DNA of 64,000 nucleotides from Actinomycetota bacterium (lineage in GTDB: Bacteria; Actinomycetota; Actinomycetes; Streptosporangiales; Streptosporangiaceae), in NCBI GenBank assembly GCA_019240215.1, contig JAFAYQ010000063.1, positions 62,001 to 126,000 of the forward strand, given 5' to 3'. The notes beneath the pieces were generated by a model. That model was not told the origin of the DNA, did no database searches, and saw only the letters and a program-made list of their open reading frames with translations. This document shows positions 17,266-25,557 of the stretch, in pieces. Numbering within the stretch: the stretch's first letter is position 1; each line of letters starts with the position of its first letter. The position numbers and the translations under genes were made by a program.

Positions 17266-19152
17266 TCAGGTCAGCGTGAGCACCAGGGCGCCGGTGTAGG
17301 TGTGGCCGGGCTCGAGCGCGGTGGCGGCGCCGTTCACGGTCAGCCGCAGCCGCCGCCCGGCCGGGGCGGCCACCGCCGAGGTGGCGTCGAGGGTGAGCCG
17401 GGTCAGGTGGCAGGTCCCGGTGACCGTCCAGCGGGCGCCGCCGGCCAGCGACACCAGCACCCCGTTGTTGATCGCGGGCTGGACGGTGTTGGTGACCGCG
17501 CCCAGCTGCCACCAGTTGGCCGCGTCGATCGTGTCCACCAGGTGCTCGGCCAAGGTGGCGGAGATGACTCCCTCGATCCGGCTGGCGGTGAAGCCCAGCA
17601 CCAGGTTGAGGCGGCCGCGCATGCCGTTGTAGAAGTCGCCGCGCAGCGCGATGCCGGTGAACGACAGCACCGAGTCGGTCGAGTGGGCCACGGACACGTC
17701 GAACGAGCGGTCGCGGGCCGGCTCGCCGGCCGGCTGGGTGTAGACCCCGGCGTTCTCCAGCTGACCGTTCACCATGACCGGGCCCGGGTCGTCGTTGTCG
17801 ATGACCTGGACCAGCACGCCGTCGGCGGGGTTCAGCCGGGCCCCGTCGGTGCCGTCCACCGACACCTTGATCGGCTGGCCCTTGTTCAGGAAGGTGGCGT
17901 GGGCCGAGTTGATCTGGGTGCCGCCGGTGATGGCCAGGGTGCCCTGGTCGTGCCACATGAAGCCGAACCGGCGGGAGTTGACGATCGTCGGCCGGGGCTT
18001 GAGCGCGCGCAGCTCGGCGGCGGTGAGGCCGAGCCCCAGCCGCTCGCTGAGCGCGGCCACGGTGGCCCGGTCGCTGTCGCCGTAGGTGGCGGTGCCGCCG
18101 GTGAAGATGGTGGCGTAGCTGCCGACGTCGAACTCGGTCCCCAGCAGGTACTCGGTCGCGTCGCCGATCACGTAGGTGCCGTAGCCGCTGTCGCCGGTGT
18201 TGGCCACGTGGCTGTTGATCGCGGCCAGCGTGCAGCCCGAGCCCGCGTCGGTCGACAGCGCCCCCCAGGTCTCGGAGACCACCGAGCTGTTCACGTAGGC
18301 GGCGATGGTGCCCTCGCCGAGCAGGTTGGTGGCGCGCACGTTGCCGTCGATGGCCAGCATCCAGGGGGCCGACTGCATGGTGTCGAGGTTCACGGTCGGC
18401 ACGTAGCCGGCCGGGAGCACGCCGTTGCGGGCGGCCAGCGAGGAGTTTTTCACCACCACGGTGGCGCCGCCGTCGGCCACGACCGCGGTGCGGACGACGC
18501 CGTGGGTGCGGATCCGGGCCCCGTCCAGGACCAGCCGGGCCGACTTCCCGGTGCCGACGACGGCGGCGCCGTAGCCGACGAAGTCGCAGCGGCCGTTCCC
18601 GGTCAGGCTGATCACCGGCCGGTCCAGCGTGAACGGCCCGTCGCTGACGTACACGCCGTTGAAGCACTCGCCGGTCGAGGTGATGGCCAGGCCGGATGCT
18701 CTGGTTCCGGTGGAGTGGCCGCCGGCGGCGGCCAGCACCGAGTAAGCCGGGACCACCCCGGCCGGCCCGGCGTAGACCGCCTGGCGGAACGGGTAGGTGT
18801 GCTGCTGCCAGGGTACGTCGTCGACCTTGGTCACGGTCAGCGCGATGTCGCCGCGCCAGTGCCCGGGGACGAACACGGTGGCGGCGCCGTCGGTGGCGGC
18901 CAGCCGCTGCCCGGTCTCCACCCCGTTGACGGTCATCGTCAGGCTGTGGCCGGCCGGGGCGGTCAGCACCCCGCCGGGCTCGATGGTGACCGCCGTGACC
19001 CGGGTGGTGGCGGTGATCGTCCGGGTCTGGCCGGCCGCCACCGTGATCTCACCAGCACCGCCGCCACTCTGGCCCCGCACGCCTACCAGAGCCACACCAG
19101 CCACGGCACCACCGCCGGCCAGGAAAGACCGTCGGGTCACGTCAGTCGTCAT
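17266..19152 (-). CDS. Tat-exported right-handed beta-helix protein
   Basis: A 628-residue secreted protein. The twin-arginine signal TRRSFLAGGGAVAGVALVGV is at the N-terminus. The body (about 150-560) has repeating short strands with Asn/Gly turns (LVLDGARIRTHGVVRTAVVADGG, NTGDSGYGTYVIGDATEY, GTATYGDSDRATVAALSE), as in pectate-lyase-like beta-helices. Both ends carry a related small module: a VTxVTIEPGGVLTAPAG...LTMTVNG stretch near residue 45 and a LTRLTLDATSAVAAPAG...LRLTVNG stretch near residue 585, each ending in a GD/GA-LxLT strand. No lyase active-site pattern could be fixed, so the activity is open: polysaccharide lyase, glycosidase or adhesin. A hairpin terminator follows directly. 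Confidence 0.75.
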   Translation of the reverse strand: MTTDVTRRSFLAGGGAVAGVALVGVRGQSGGGAGEITVAAGQTRTITATTRVTAVTIEPGGVLTAPAGHSLTMTVNGVETGQRLAATDGAATVFVPGHWRGDIALTVTKVDDVPWQQHTYPFRQAVYAGPAGVVPAYSVLAAAGGHSTGTRASGLAITSTGECFNGVYVSDGPFTLDRPVISLTGNGRCDFVGYGAAVVGTGKSARLVLDGARIRTHGVVRTAVVADGGATVVVKNSSLAARNGVLPAGYVPTVNLDTMQSAPWMLAIDGNVRATNLLGEGTIAAYVNSSVVSETWGALSTDAGSGCTLAAINSHVANTGDSGYGTYVIGDATEYLLGTEFDVGSYATIFTGGTATYGDSDRATVAALSERLGLGLTAAELRALKPRPTIVNSRRFGFMWHDQGTLAITGGTQINSAHATFLNKGQPIKVSVDGTDGARLNPADGVLVQVIDNDDPGPVMVNGQLENAGVYTQPAGEPARDRSFDVSVAHSTDSVLSFTGIALRGDFYNGMRGRLNLVLGFTASRIEGVISATLAEHLVDTIDAANWWQLGAVTNTVQPAINNGVLVSLAGGARWTVTGTCHLTRLTLDATSAVAAPAGRRLRLTVNGAATALEPGHTYTGALVLTLT

Positions 19153-19333
19153 CGGCTGTCCTCGCTTCTGATCCGCGGCCGCCGGTTACGGGCCCGAACT
19201 TGGCGTGAAGCTAACTACGGCCGTCAGCGGCCCGGAAGCCGCCAATTGCGGATAGCTGGCATACCGGCCGGTGATTTCCGGGCCCGAACGGGCGCTGTTA
19301 GCGTTCGACCGACGCGCGAAGGGAGATCTCCCG

Positions 19334-20104
19334 ATGGGCAACCTCGACGGCAAGGTGGCGCTGATCAGCGGGACCGGCCGGGGGATGGGCCGGGCGGCGG
19401 CGCTGGAATTCGCGGCCCAGGGCGCGGCCGTGTTCGGCTGTGACCTGAACGAGGCCGACAGCGCCGAGACCGTCGCCCTGGTGACCAAGGCGGGCGGGGT
19501 GATGGAGGCGCTGGCCCCGGTTGACCTGGGCACCCGCGACGGCGCCGAGGCCTGGGTCCGGGCCGCGGTGGACCGGTTCGGCGGCGTCGACGTGCTCTAC
19601 AACAACGCCTCGGCCCTCCGCAACGGGCCGCTGATGGACCTGGCCGACGAGGACTGGCACTTCACGATCAGGAACGAGCTCGACCTGGTCTGGTACTCGG
19701 TCCGGGCGGCCTGGCCGGAGCTGGTCGGCCGGGGCGGTGGCGCCGTCATCAACGTGGCCTCGATCGCCGCCCGGCTCGGGGCCCGGTTCGTGGGCCAGGT
19801 CCCGCACGGGTCGGCCAAGGGCGGGGTGCTGGCCATGACCAAGCACCTGTGCGCGACCGGCGGTCCGCACCGGATCCGGGCCAACGCGATCCTGCCCGGC
19901 CTGATCTACACCCCGGAGACCGCCCCGTTCATCGACGACCCGGACGGCCCGCTGCCCGGCATCCTGGCCAAGATCCCGCTCGGCCGCTACGGCCAGGCGC
20001 ACGAGGTCGCCCAGCTGGCCGCGTTCCTGGCCAGCGACGCGGCCGCCTTCATCACCGGCGCCGAGATCGCGATCGACGGCGGCGACGGCGCGGTGGCGGC
20101 CTGA
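19334..20104 (+). CDS. SDR-family oxidoreductase with His in place of the catalytic Tyr
   Basis: A 256-residue Rossmann-fold protein of the classical SDR type: cofactor motif SGTGRGMGR near residue 12, NNAS near 88 (instead of NNAG), catalytic Ser in NVASIAARLG, and the lysine of YxxxK. The tyrosine position is His (VPHGSAK). I recall relatives with HGxAK in actinobacterial catabolic clusters, so this may be a functional subfamily rather than a defect. The acidic residue after strand 2 (GCDLNEAD) suggests NAD(H). The ATG has AGGGAGA upstream, and a TAGCGT element lies about 30 nt before it. It is followed 1 nt later by an FAH-family gene, suggesting joint action in degradation of a ring-derived acid. 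Confidence 0.85.
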   Translation: MGNLDGKVALISGTGRGMGRAAALEFAAQGAAVFGCDLNEADSAETVALVTKAGGVMEALAPVDLGTRDGAEAWVRAAVDRFGGVDVLYNNASALRNGPLMDLADEDWHFTIRNELDLVWYSVRAAWPELVGRGGGAVINVASIAARLGARFVGQVPHGSAKGGVLAMTKHLCATGGPHRIRANAILPGLIYTPETAPFIDDPDGPLPGILAKIPLGRYGQAHEVAQLAAFLASDAAAFITGAEIAIDGGDGAVAA

Positions 20105-20105
20105 C

Positions 20106-21080
20106 ATGCGGTTCGCCCGGTACGAAGTCGAGGGGGGCGCCCGCAGCGCGGTGCTGGGGCCGGGCGAACGGCTGTACCCGCTGCCGCCCGGCGTCACCGT
20201 GCACGGGCTGATCGAGTCCGGCGGCGCCGACGCGCTGGCCGCCGCGGGCGCCGCCGCCCTGGCGGGGCCACCCGGCCCGGCCGTGACCGCGGTCCGGTTG
20301 CTGGCCCCGCTGCGCCCGGCCTCGATCCGCGACTCGGTGTCGTTCGAGGCGCACGTGGAGGGCGCCCGCAAGTCCCAGGAGGGCGCCACCGACCCGGTGC
20401 CGGCCCGCTGGTACGAGGCGCCGGCCTTCTACTTCACCAACCCGCACGTCTGCATCGGCCCGTTCGACGACGTCGAGCGGTTCCCCGGCTCGGAGCTGTT
20501 CGACCTCGAATGCGAGGTGGCCGCCGTCTACGGAGCCGGCGGCCGCAACCTGAGCCCCGAGCAGGCCACGGCCGGCATCGTCGGCTACACGATCTTCAAC
20601 GACTGGTCGGCCCGTGACCTCCAGCGGCTGGAGGGCCAGCTGCCGTTCGGCTTCTCCAAGGGCAAGGACGGCGCCCACACCCTCGGCCCCTGGCTGGTCA
20701 CCCCGGACGAACTGGAGCCCTACCGGACCGCCGACGGGTTCCTGGACCTGACCATGCGGGCGTTCATCAACGACGACCTGCTGGGCGAGGACTCGCTGGC
20801 CAACATGGCCTTCACGTTTGGCGAGCTGATCAGCTACGCCTCCCGCGGCTCCGCCGTCGGCCCGGCCGACGCGTTCGGCTCCGGCACCTGCCAGCGCGGC
20901 TGCCTGACCGAAATCTGGGGCCGGGCCGGGAGTCGCACCCCGCCCCCGCTAGAGCCCGGCGACGTCGTGACGCTCGAGGTCGAGGGGCTCGGCACGGTCC
21001 GCAACCGGGTGGTCGAGGCCGGCCCGTGCCCCCCGATCCCGGTCGCCCGCCGCGGTCAGCGCCGAGGACCCTGGCACTAA
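20106..21080 (+). CDS. Fumarylacetoacetate hydrolase (FAH) family protein
   Basis: A 324-residue metal-dependent C-C bond hydrolase or decarboxylase of the FAH fold. The metal motif E-x-E is visible in LFDLECEVAAVYG, the third acidic ligand in TIFNDWSARDLQ, and the substrate-contact region in GFSKGKDGAHTLGPW. Relatives act on fumarylpyruvate, acylpyruvates or 2-oxo-hept-3-ene-1,7-dioate in the lower part of aromatic ring-cleavage routes. Coupled with the upstream SDR gene (1-nt gap). The exact substrate is unknown. Confidence 0.88.
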   Translation: MRFARYEVEGGARSAVLGPGERLYPLPPGVTVHGLIESGGADALAAAGAAALAGPPGPAVTAVRLLAPLRPASIRDSVSFEAHVEGARKSQEGATDPVPARWYEAPAFYFTNPHVCIGPFDDVERFPGSELFDLECEVAAVYGAGGRNLSPEQATAGIVGYTIFNDWSARDLQRLEGQLPFGFSKGKDGAHTLGPWLVTPDELEPYRTADGFLDLTMRAFINDDLLGEDSLANMAFTFGELISYASRGSAVGPADAFGSGTCQRGCLTEIWGRAGSRTPPPLEPGDVVTLEVEGLGTVRNRVVEAGPCPPIPVARRGQRRGPWH

Positions 21081-21105
21081 CCGATCTTCAATTGTGGAAG
21101 TTTAC

Positions 21106-21170
21106 TGAGCGCTAGGGCACCGGACTGCGCGTCGGCCGTTACCGGGCACGAAGCATGAACTTAGCGCTCA
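21106..21170. repeat. Inverted repeat with 9-bp arms in the intergenic region
   Basis: TGAGCGCTA (21106-21114) and TAGCGCTCA (21162-21170) are perfect inverse copies separated by 47 nt, between the FAH gene and the APH-like gene. The rest of the 192-bp gap shows no gene. It may be a regulator site pair or the mark of a small lost mobile element. Confidence 0.5.
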
Positions 21171-21272
21171 CCGGGCCAGGAACGCTGCTGATCGCTGCGT
21201 GGCCTGACCCCGCAAACTGCTGCGGCCCAGCGCGCGGGTGAGCGGCTGGGGCGGTGTGATGGACTGATCTGT

Positions 21273-22151
21273 GTGATTACCGTTCCGTCCACGTTCCGGG
21301 CCATGCTGGCCGGGTCGCCCGAACGGCGCACGTGGCTGGAAGCCCTGCCTGAGCGGGTTGATCAGCAGTGCCGGGCCTGGAACCTCTCGCTCGACGGTGA
21401 TCCCTGGCATGGATCGAACGCCTTGGTCCTTCCGGTCCGGCGCGGTGGTGAGCAGTTCGCGTTGCGGCTGACCGCACCGGATGAGAGCTTTCCCGCCGAG
21501 GTGGCGGCGCTGCGGTTCTGGGCCGGCCGGGGCACTGTGCTGCTGGTGGACACAGACCTCGCGGCCGGGACCATGCTGCTGGAACGGCTGGATCCGGCGC
21601 GGTCGCTGGCCACCTTGCCGCTGGCCGAGGCCAATCATCATGCGGGCACGATGATGCGCCGGCTCGCCGTACCTGCCCCCAGCTGGGTGACCAGCACCGG
21701 CGAGCTGGTGCAGGACCGGCTGGCCACGCTGACCTCAGACTGGGTCGCGCTGGGCCGTCCGGTGCCGGCCGGGATGCTGGCCGCTGCCTGCACCGCCGCC
21801 GAGACCCTGACCACCGCCGCCGGCGACCGTGCCGTTGACGGCGCGCTGCACCACGAGCAGGTGCTCGGGGGGAAGCGGGAACCGTGGCTCACCGTCGATC
21901 CCACCCTGCTGCGCGGTGATATCGGGTACGACCTCGCCCGCTGCCTGTGGGACCGGCTCCACGAGATGCCCGACGCCGCCACGATCAACGAGCAGCTGGA
22001 CATCATCGCCGGCGCTGCCGGCCTCGACCGGGAACACGCTCGCCGCTCAGCGATCTTCCGCACCATTGACTACTGGCTGTGGGGTCTGCAGCACGGGTTC
22101 ACCGAGGATCCCCGCCGCTGCCGGCATCTCGCCACCGCGCTGCTTCAGTGA
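21273..22151 (+). CDS. Aminoglycoside-phosphotransferase-like protein with altered active site
   Basis: A 292-residue protein similar in layout to APH(6)/streptomycin-kinase-type phosphotransferases: N-terminal NALVLPVRRGGEQFALRLTAPDESFPAEVAALRFW (nucleotide-lobe strands and the ion-pair Lys/Glu region) and a C-terminal helical lobe. The usual HGDLHxxNVL catalytic loop reads DGALHHEQVL. The catalytic Asp is Ala and the metal-binding Asn is Gln, while the following WLTVDPTLLRGDIGYDLAR keeps the family's metal-site DP. The kinase reaction is therefore doubtful; it may be a non-catalytic relative or a decayed resistance gene. The start is GTG without a clear ribosome site. Local GC is lower than in the flanking catabolic genes. 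Confidence 0.75.
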   Translation: MITVPSTFRAMLAGSPERRTWLEALPERVDQQCRAWNLSLDGDPWHGSNALVLPVRRGGEQFALRLTAPDESFPAEVAALRFWAGRGTVLLVDTDLAAGTMLLERLDPARSLATLPLAEANHHAGTMMRRLAVPAPSWVTSTGELVQDRLATLTSDWVALGRPVPAGMLAAACTAAETLTTAAGDRAVDGALHHEQVLGGKREPWLTVDPTLLRGDIGYDLARCLWDRLHEMPDAATINEQLDIIAGAAGLDREHARRSAIFRTIDYWLWGLQHGFTEDPRRCRHLATALLQ

Positions 22152-22185
22152 CCCGCCGTCACCTCCGTGAGGATCACGCGCGGCG

Positions 22186-22692
22186 ATGATGGACCAGAGG
22201 GCTGAGCGGAAAGGGACTTTAATCCTGTTCCTTATCGCGCTGAACAGGGTGATAGATGCTACCCGCAAAGCGGTGGCTGCTGGTGCCGATGATGGCGAGA
22301 CTGCGAGCAGCGACAGCGAAGAATACTGGTCCGCCGCCTTCAAGCGATACATGGAATGCTGCCTGTACTTCCCAGCTGATTCAGTGGAAACAATTTGCAA
22401 CCATCTTCAAGAAGCTCGCCGCTGGAGAAGAAAGACGATTGAATCTGGACAGGGGCAGCAAGCGCCGACGCACGAGGATTTCATCTATCAGATGAGAGGA
22501 TATCTTCCGCTTTTTGAGAAACGCCACGCATGCCCTTCATCCTTATCTACCGTGACCGGCCGGTACCGGCCGTACTCCGGTTCCCGCTCCGGTTTCCGGC
22601 CCGCTCACTGGTGCACCATCCTTATGTCAGTGGTCTTGGATGGACTGCTGATGCACCCGAGGTGCCGCCAGTTCATCGCCCGGCCCGCTTGA
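22186..22692 (+). CDS. Hypothetical protein, probably truncated near the IS element
   Basis: Up to 168 residues. The first about 115 (MMDQRAERKGTL, RVIDATRKAVAAG, EEYWSAAFKRYMECCLYF, DFIYQMRGYLPLFEKR) look like a real mostly helical protein with distinctly lower GC than its neighbours. From about residue 116 the composition changes abruptly to Pro/Arg/Ser-rich, IS-like sequence. I infer that the original gene was cut near 22,530-22,560 by insertion of the IS110-type element or another event. No domain recognised. The low GC suggests acquisition from elsewhere, together with the APH-like gene upstream. Confidence 0.4.
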   Translation: MMDQRAERKGTLILFLIALNRVIDATRKAVAAGADDGETASSDSEEYWSAAFKRYMECCLYFPADSVETICNHLQEARRWRRKTIESGQGQQAPTHEDFIYQMRGYLPLFEKRHACPSSLSTVTGRYRPYSGSRSGFRPAHWCTILMSVVLDGLLMHPRCRQFIARPA

Positions 22693-22850
22693 CGCTTCGA
22701 CGTCCAGGATGAGTTCTGCGGGATCTGGCGGTTACCCGGGGCGTGCCGACCGTCGACAGGGCTGAGCGCCACCGAGCGCCGAACAGTGAGCGAACCGGCA
22801 GCCACGTCCCGGCACCGGAACAAAGGTGCCTCCCCACTGGGACTAGCAGC
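22693..22850 (+). ncRNA. Candidate bridge RNA region of the IS110 element
   Basis: In the IS110 subgroup, the left non-coding end is known to give a structured bridge RNA that pairs with target and donor DNA. Here about 160 nt of non-coding, hairpin-prone sequence (for example the GTCGAC and GAGCGCC/CGAGCGCC elements) lies before the transposase. I infer the RNA from position only; loops and guides were not resolved. Confidence 0.3.
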
Positions 22851-22862
22851 GAGGAGGCAGGC

Positions 22863-24116
22863 TTGAAGTCTGCCAGAAACACCCTGCCCGAAGAACCCGC
22901 CGGCGGCGTGACCGCCGGGATCGACTGGGCCCGTGATGATCATGCCGTGTCGGTGGCTGACGCCCGCGGCCGTGAGAAGAGCCGGTGCACGGTCGAGCAC
23001 AGCACCGCCGGCCTGCGCGAGCTGATCAGCGTCCTGGCCCGCTCCGGCGCCCGGGAGATCGCGATCGAGCGACCCGACGGCCCGCTCATCGATACGCTGC
23101 TTGGCGCCGGGGTCACCGTGGTGGTGATCAGCCCGAGCCAGGTCAAGAACCTGCGCAGCCGCTACGGCTCGGCCGGGAACAAAGACGACCGCTTCGACGC
23201 GTTCGTCCTGGCCGGTACCCTGCGCACCGACCGGGCCCGGCTCGCGCCCTTGACCCCCGGCTGCCCGGCCACCGTTAGCCTGCGCCGCGCCTGCCGCGCC
23301 CGCAAAGACCTCGTCGGCCACCGGGTCGCGATCGCCAACCAGCTCCGCGCCCACCTGCGCAACGTGCTCCCAGGCGCCGCCGGGTTGTTCTCCCGGATCG
23401 ACTCCCCGGTCAGCCTGGCGTTCCTGGCCCGCTTCGGCACCCAGGACCGCGCCGACTGGCTCACCCCGGCCCGGCTGGGCAAATGGCTGGCCAGCATCGG
23501 TTACAGCGGCCATACCGGCCCGGACGTCCTCCACGCCCGCCTGACCGCCGCACCTCGCGGCCTGACCGGACCCGACGCTGACGCCCAAGCCTGCATCACC
23601 CAGGCACTGCACGCTGTCCTGGTCACCTTGACCGAGCAGATCAAGACGCTGTCCACCCAGATCGGCGGCCAGCTCGCCGCCCACGCCGATAGTCACGTCT
23701 TCACCAGCCTGCCCCGCGCCGGCACCGTCCGTGCTGCCCGCCTCCTCGCCGAGATCGGTGACTGCCGCACCCGGTTCCCCACCCCGGAGTCCCTCGCCTG
23801 CCTGGCCGGCGCCGCCCCCTCCACCCGCCAGTCCGGCAAACTCCGCGCCGTCACCTTCCGCTGGGCCTGCGACAAGCAGCTCCGCGACGCCGTCACCGAT
23901 TTTGCCGGTGACACCCGCCACGCCAGCCCCTGGGCCGCCCACCTCTACAGCCAAGCCAGAGCCCGCGGCCACGACCACCCCCACGCCGTCCGCATCCTCG
24001 CCCGCGCCTGGCTGTTCGTCATCTGGCACTGCTGGCAAGACCGAACTGCCTACAACCCAGCCCGCCACAACGCCCTCCAGACCCTCCTCAAACAAGATCA
24101 GCAAAGCGAGGCTTGA
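22863..24116 (+). CDS. IS110-family transposase (DEDD recombinase)
   Basis: A 417-residue transposase. The TTG start at 22863 is chosen because GAGGAGG stands 5 nt upstream; the longer open frame runs through the non-coding left end. The N-terminal RuvC-like domain has its acidic residues in AGIDWARDD, AIERPDG and KDDRFDAFVLA. The C-terminal Transposase_20 domain is visible in SLPRAGTVRAARLLAEIGD and LAGAAPSTRQSGK, the latter containing the conserved catalytic Ser region. The reading frame is complete, so the element may still be active. Confidence 0.93.
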   Translation: MKSARNTLPEEPAGGVTAGIDWARDDHAVSVADARGREKSRCTVEHSTAGLRELISVLARSGAREIAIERPDGPLIDTLLGAGVTVVVISPSQVKNLRSRYGSAGNKDDRFDAFVLAGTLRTDRARLAPLTPGCPATVSLRRACRARKDLVGHRVAIANQLRAHLRNVLPGAAGLFSRIDSPVSLAFLARFGTQDRADWLTPARLGKWLASIGYSGHTGPDVLHARLTAAPRGLTGPDADAQACITQALHAVLVTLTEQIKTLSTQIGGQLAAHADSHVFTSLPRAGTVRAARLLAEIGDCRTRFPTPESLACLAGAAPSTRQSGKLRAVTFRWACDKQLRDAVTDFAGDTRHASPWAAHLYSQARARGHDHPHAVRILARAWLFVIWHCWQDRTAYNPARHNALQTLLKQDQQSEA

Positions 24117-24127
24117 CACAGGGCTAC

Positions 24128-24982
24128 TCATCCCGCACCACCGTCACCGCTGGCCGTCCCGGCCGCCGGGTGGGCGCGGGCGAGGGCGTCGACGATGGAC
24201 TTGGTGCCGCCGTGACTGGTGTGGCCGCCGTCGACCGGGATCTCGGCGCCGGTGATGTAGGACGCGCGTGGCGACAGCAGGAACACCACCAGCTCGGCCA
24301 CCTCGTCGGGCCGGCCTTCGCGGCCGAGCAGGGTCTGGGCCACGGTGGCCTGCAGGAAGGCCGGGTCGGCGCCGCCGGTGATCGGGGTGTCGATCGGGCC
24401 CGGGTGGACGGCGTTGACGCGGATGCCGCGGGGAGCCAGCTCCAGCGCCGCGACCTTGGTCAGGCCGCGCAGGCCCCACTTGGACACGGTGTAGGCGACG
24501 GCGTGGTGGGCGGTCAGCCCGGCGATCGAGCCGATGTTGACGATCGACGCGCCCGCGTCGGCCGGCATCAGCGGGGCCAGCGTGCGGATGCCGAGCATGG
24601 CCCCGGTCAGGTTGATGGCCAGGGTGCGGTCCCAGCCCTCGGTGTCCACCTCCAGCAGCCGCGGCCGGTACGGCACCCCGGCGTTGTTGACCAGCCCGTG
24701 CACCGGGCGGCCGTCCGCCGCCAGGCCGGCGCCGAGGCTGAGCCAGTCGGCCTCGCGGCTCACGTCCAGGCGCCGGTACTCCATCCGCCCGGGGCCCGAG
24801 GCGGTCAGCTCGGCCGCCAGCGCCGCCCCGTCCTGGTCGAGGATGTCGGCGCCGATCACGTGGGCGCCTTCGCCGACCAGCAGCCCGGCCTCGGCCGCGC
24901 CCTGCCCGCGGGCGGCTCCGGTGATCACTACCGTCCGCCCGGCCAGCCCCAGGGCGCCGGCGGCCAGCCCCGGCCCGGTCAT
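24128..24982 (-). CDS. SDR-family NAD(P)-dependent oxidoreductase
   Basis: A 284-residue classical SDR with all key residues: TGAARGQG at about 21-28, NNAG at about 100, catalytic Ser in NIGSIAG, YTVSK (Tyr-x-x-x-Lys) at about 164-168 and the PGPIDTPI loop. DILD after strand 2 suggests NAD(H). The C-terminal about 20 residues run close to the IS110 right end; the last few codons may have changed by the insertion. The start overlaps the stop of the upstream cupin gene (ATGA), so both form an operon. Likely a dehydrogenase of a dihydrodiol, alcohol or keto intermediate in the catabolic region. Confidence 0.92.
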   Translation of the reverse strand: MTGPGLAAGALGLAGRTVVITGAARGQGAAEAGLLVGEGAHVIGADILDQDGAALAAELTASGPGRMEYRRLDVSREADWLSLGAGLAADGRPVHGLVNNAGVPYRPRLLEVDTEGWDRTLAINLTGAMLGIRTLAPLMPADAGASIVNIGSIAGLTAHHAVAYTVSKWGLRGLTKVAALELAPRGIRVNAVHPGPIDTPITGGADPAFLQATVAQTLLGREGRPDEVAELVVFLLSPRASYITGAEIPVDGGHTSHGGTKSIVDALARAHPAAGTASGDGGAG

Positions 24983-25494
24983 GGCCGCATCGGGTCATGC
25001 AGCAGGCCGCCGAGCACGTCCGGCCCGAGGCGATCCCGCAGGTCCTCGGTAAAGACCCCGTCCACCAGCACGAACGCCATCCAGGCGGACTGCCCGGAGC
25101 GGTTCTCCCAGCGGTGCGCGGTGCCGCGCTGGACGACCACGTCGCCCGGGCCGAGCTCGGTCTCGCCGTCCTCGAGCACCAGCACCACCTGGCCGTCGAG
25201 CACGATCCCGTAGTCGACCGACTGGGTCCGGTGCATCGGGCTGACCACCCCGGGCGGGAACTCGTTGATCCGGATCTTGGTCCCCCGCGGGGCCGGCGGG
25301 ACCGACACCGTCCCGGCGGCCGGGTCGGGCTCGGCCCCGGCGATCGGCGCGGGCGCCCCGGCCGTGCCCCAGATCTCGTAGAACAGCGCCCCGTCGGGCG
25401 CGGTGCGGATGACCGGCGGCGGCCCGTCGTCGGCGAACACCGACCGGCCGCCCTCGTCGTGCCCGGTCACCACCCGGCGGGGAACGTTGGACAT
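24979..25494 (-). CDS. Cupin-domain protein
   Basis: A 171-residue protein with one cupin barrel in the C-terminal two thirds. Motif 1 is around [17 protein letters not shown] (metal His and Glu/Asp positions partly altered: H-x(4)-Asp), and motif 2 around [17 protein letters not shown]. The N-terminal part ([17 protein letters not shown]) matches cupins found beside SDR and aromatic-degradation genes. The ATG at 25494 has GGGG shortly upstream; two more in-frame ATGs lie just before it. Function unclear: isomerase, dioxygenase-like or binding protein. Co-transcribed with the SDR gene. Confidence 0.85.
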   Translation of the reverse strand: MSNVPRRVVTGHDEGGRSVFADDGPPPVIRTAPDGALFYEIWGTAGAPAPIAGAEPDPAAGTVSVPPAPRGTKIRINEFPPGVVSPMHRTQSVDYGIVLDGQVVLVLEDGETELGPGDVVVQRGTAHRWENRSGQSAWMAFVLVDGVFTEDLRDRLGPDVLGGLLHDPMRP

Positions 25495-25557
25495 GCGCCC
25501 CATCACAGCACGACGGCCGCCCGGCGGTCCCGGGCCGAGTCATCCCCTCTTCGGATG

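Larger units (their letters stand above)
22693..24130 (+). mobile_element. IS110-family insertion sequence (approximate limits)
   Basis: The element consists of a long 5' non-coding segment, one transposase gene with DEDD catalytic residues and a very short 3' end (about 14 nt after the stop, TTGACACAGGGCTACT). IS110 elements have no terminal inverted repeats, so the ends cannot be fixed from one copy; the left end may lie anywhere between about 22,540 and 22,720. The right end abuts the stop codon of the minus-strand SDR gene at 24128. A long left and short right flank fits the IS110 subgroup rather than IS1111. Confidence 0.7.

Noticed and set aside
22540-22720. Exact left end and core dinucleotide of the IS110 element
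   Set aside because: IS110 elements lack terminal inverted repeats and only one copy is visible, so the border could not be fixed.
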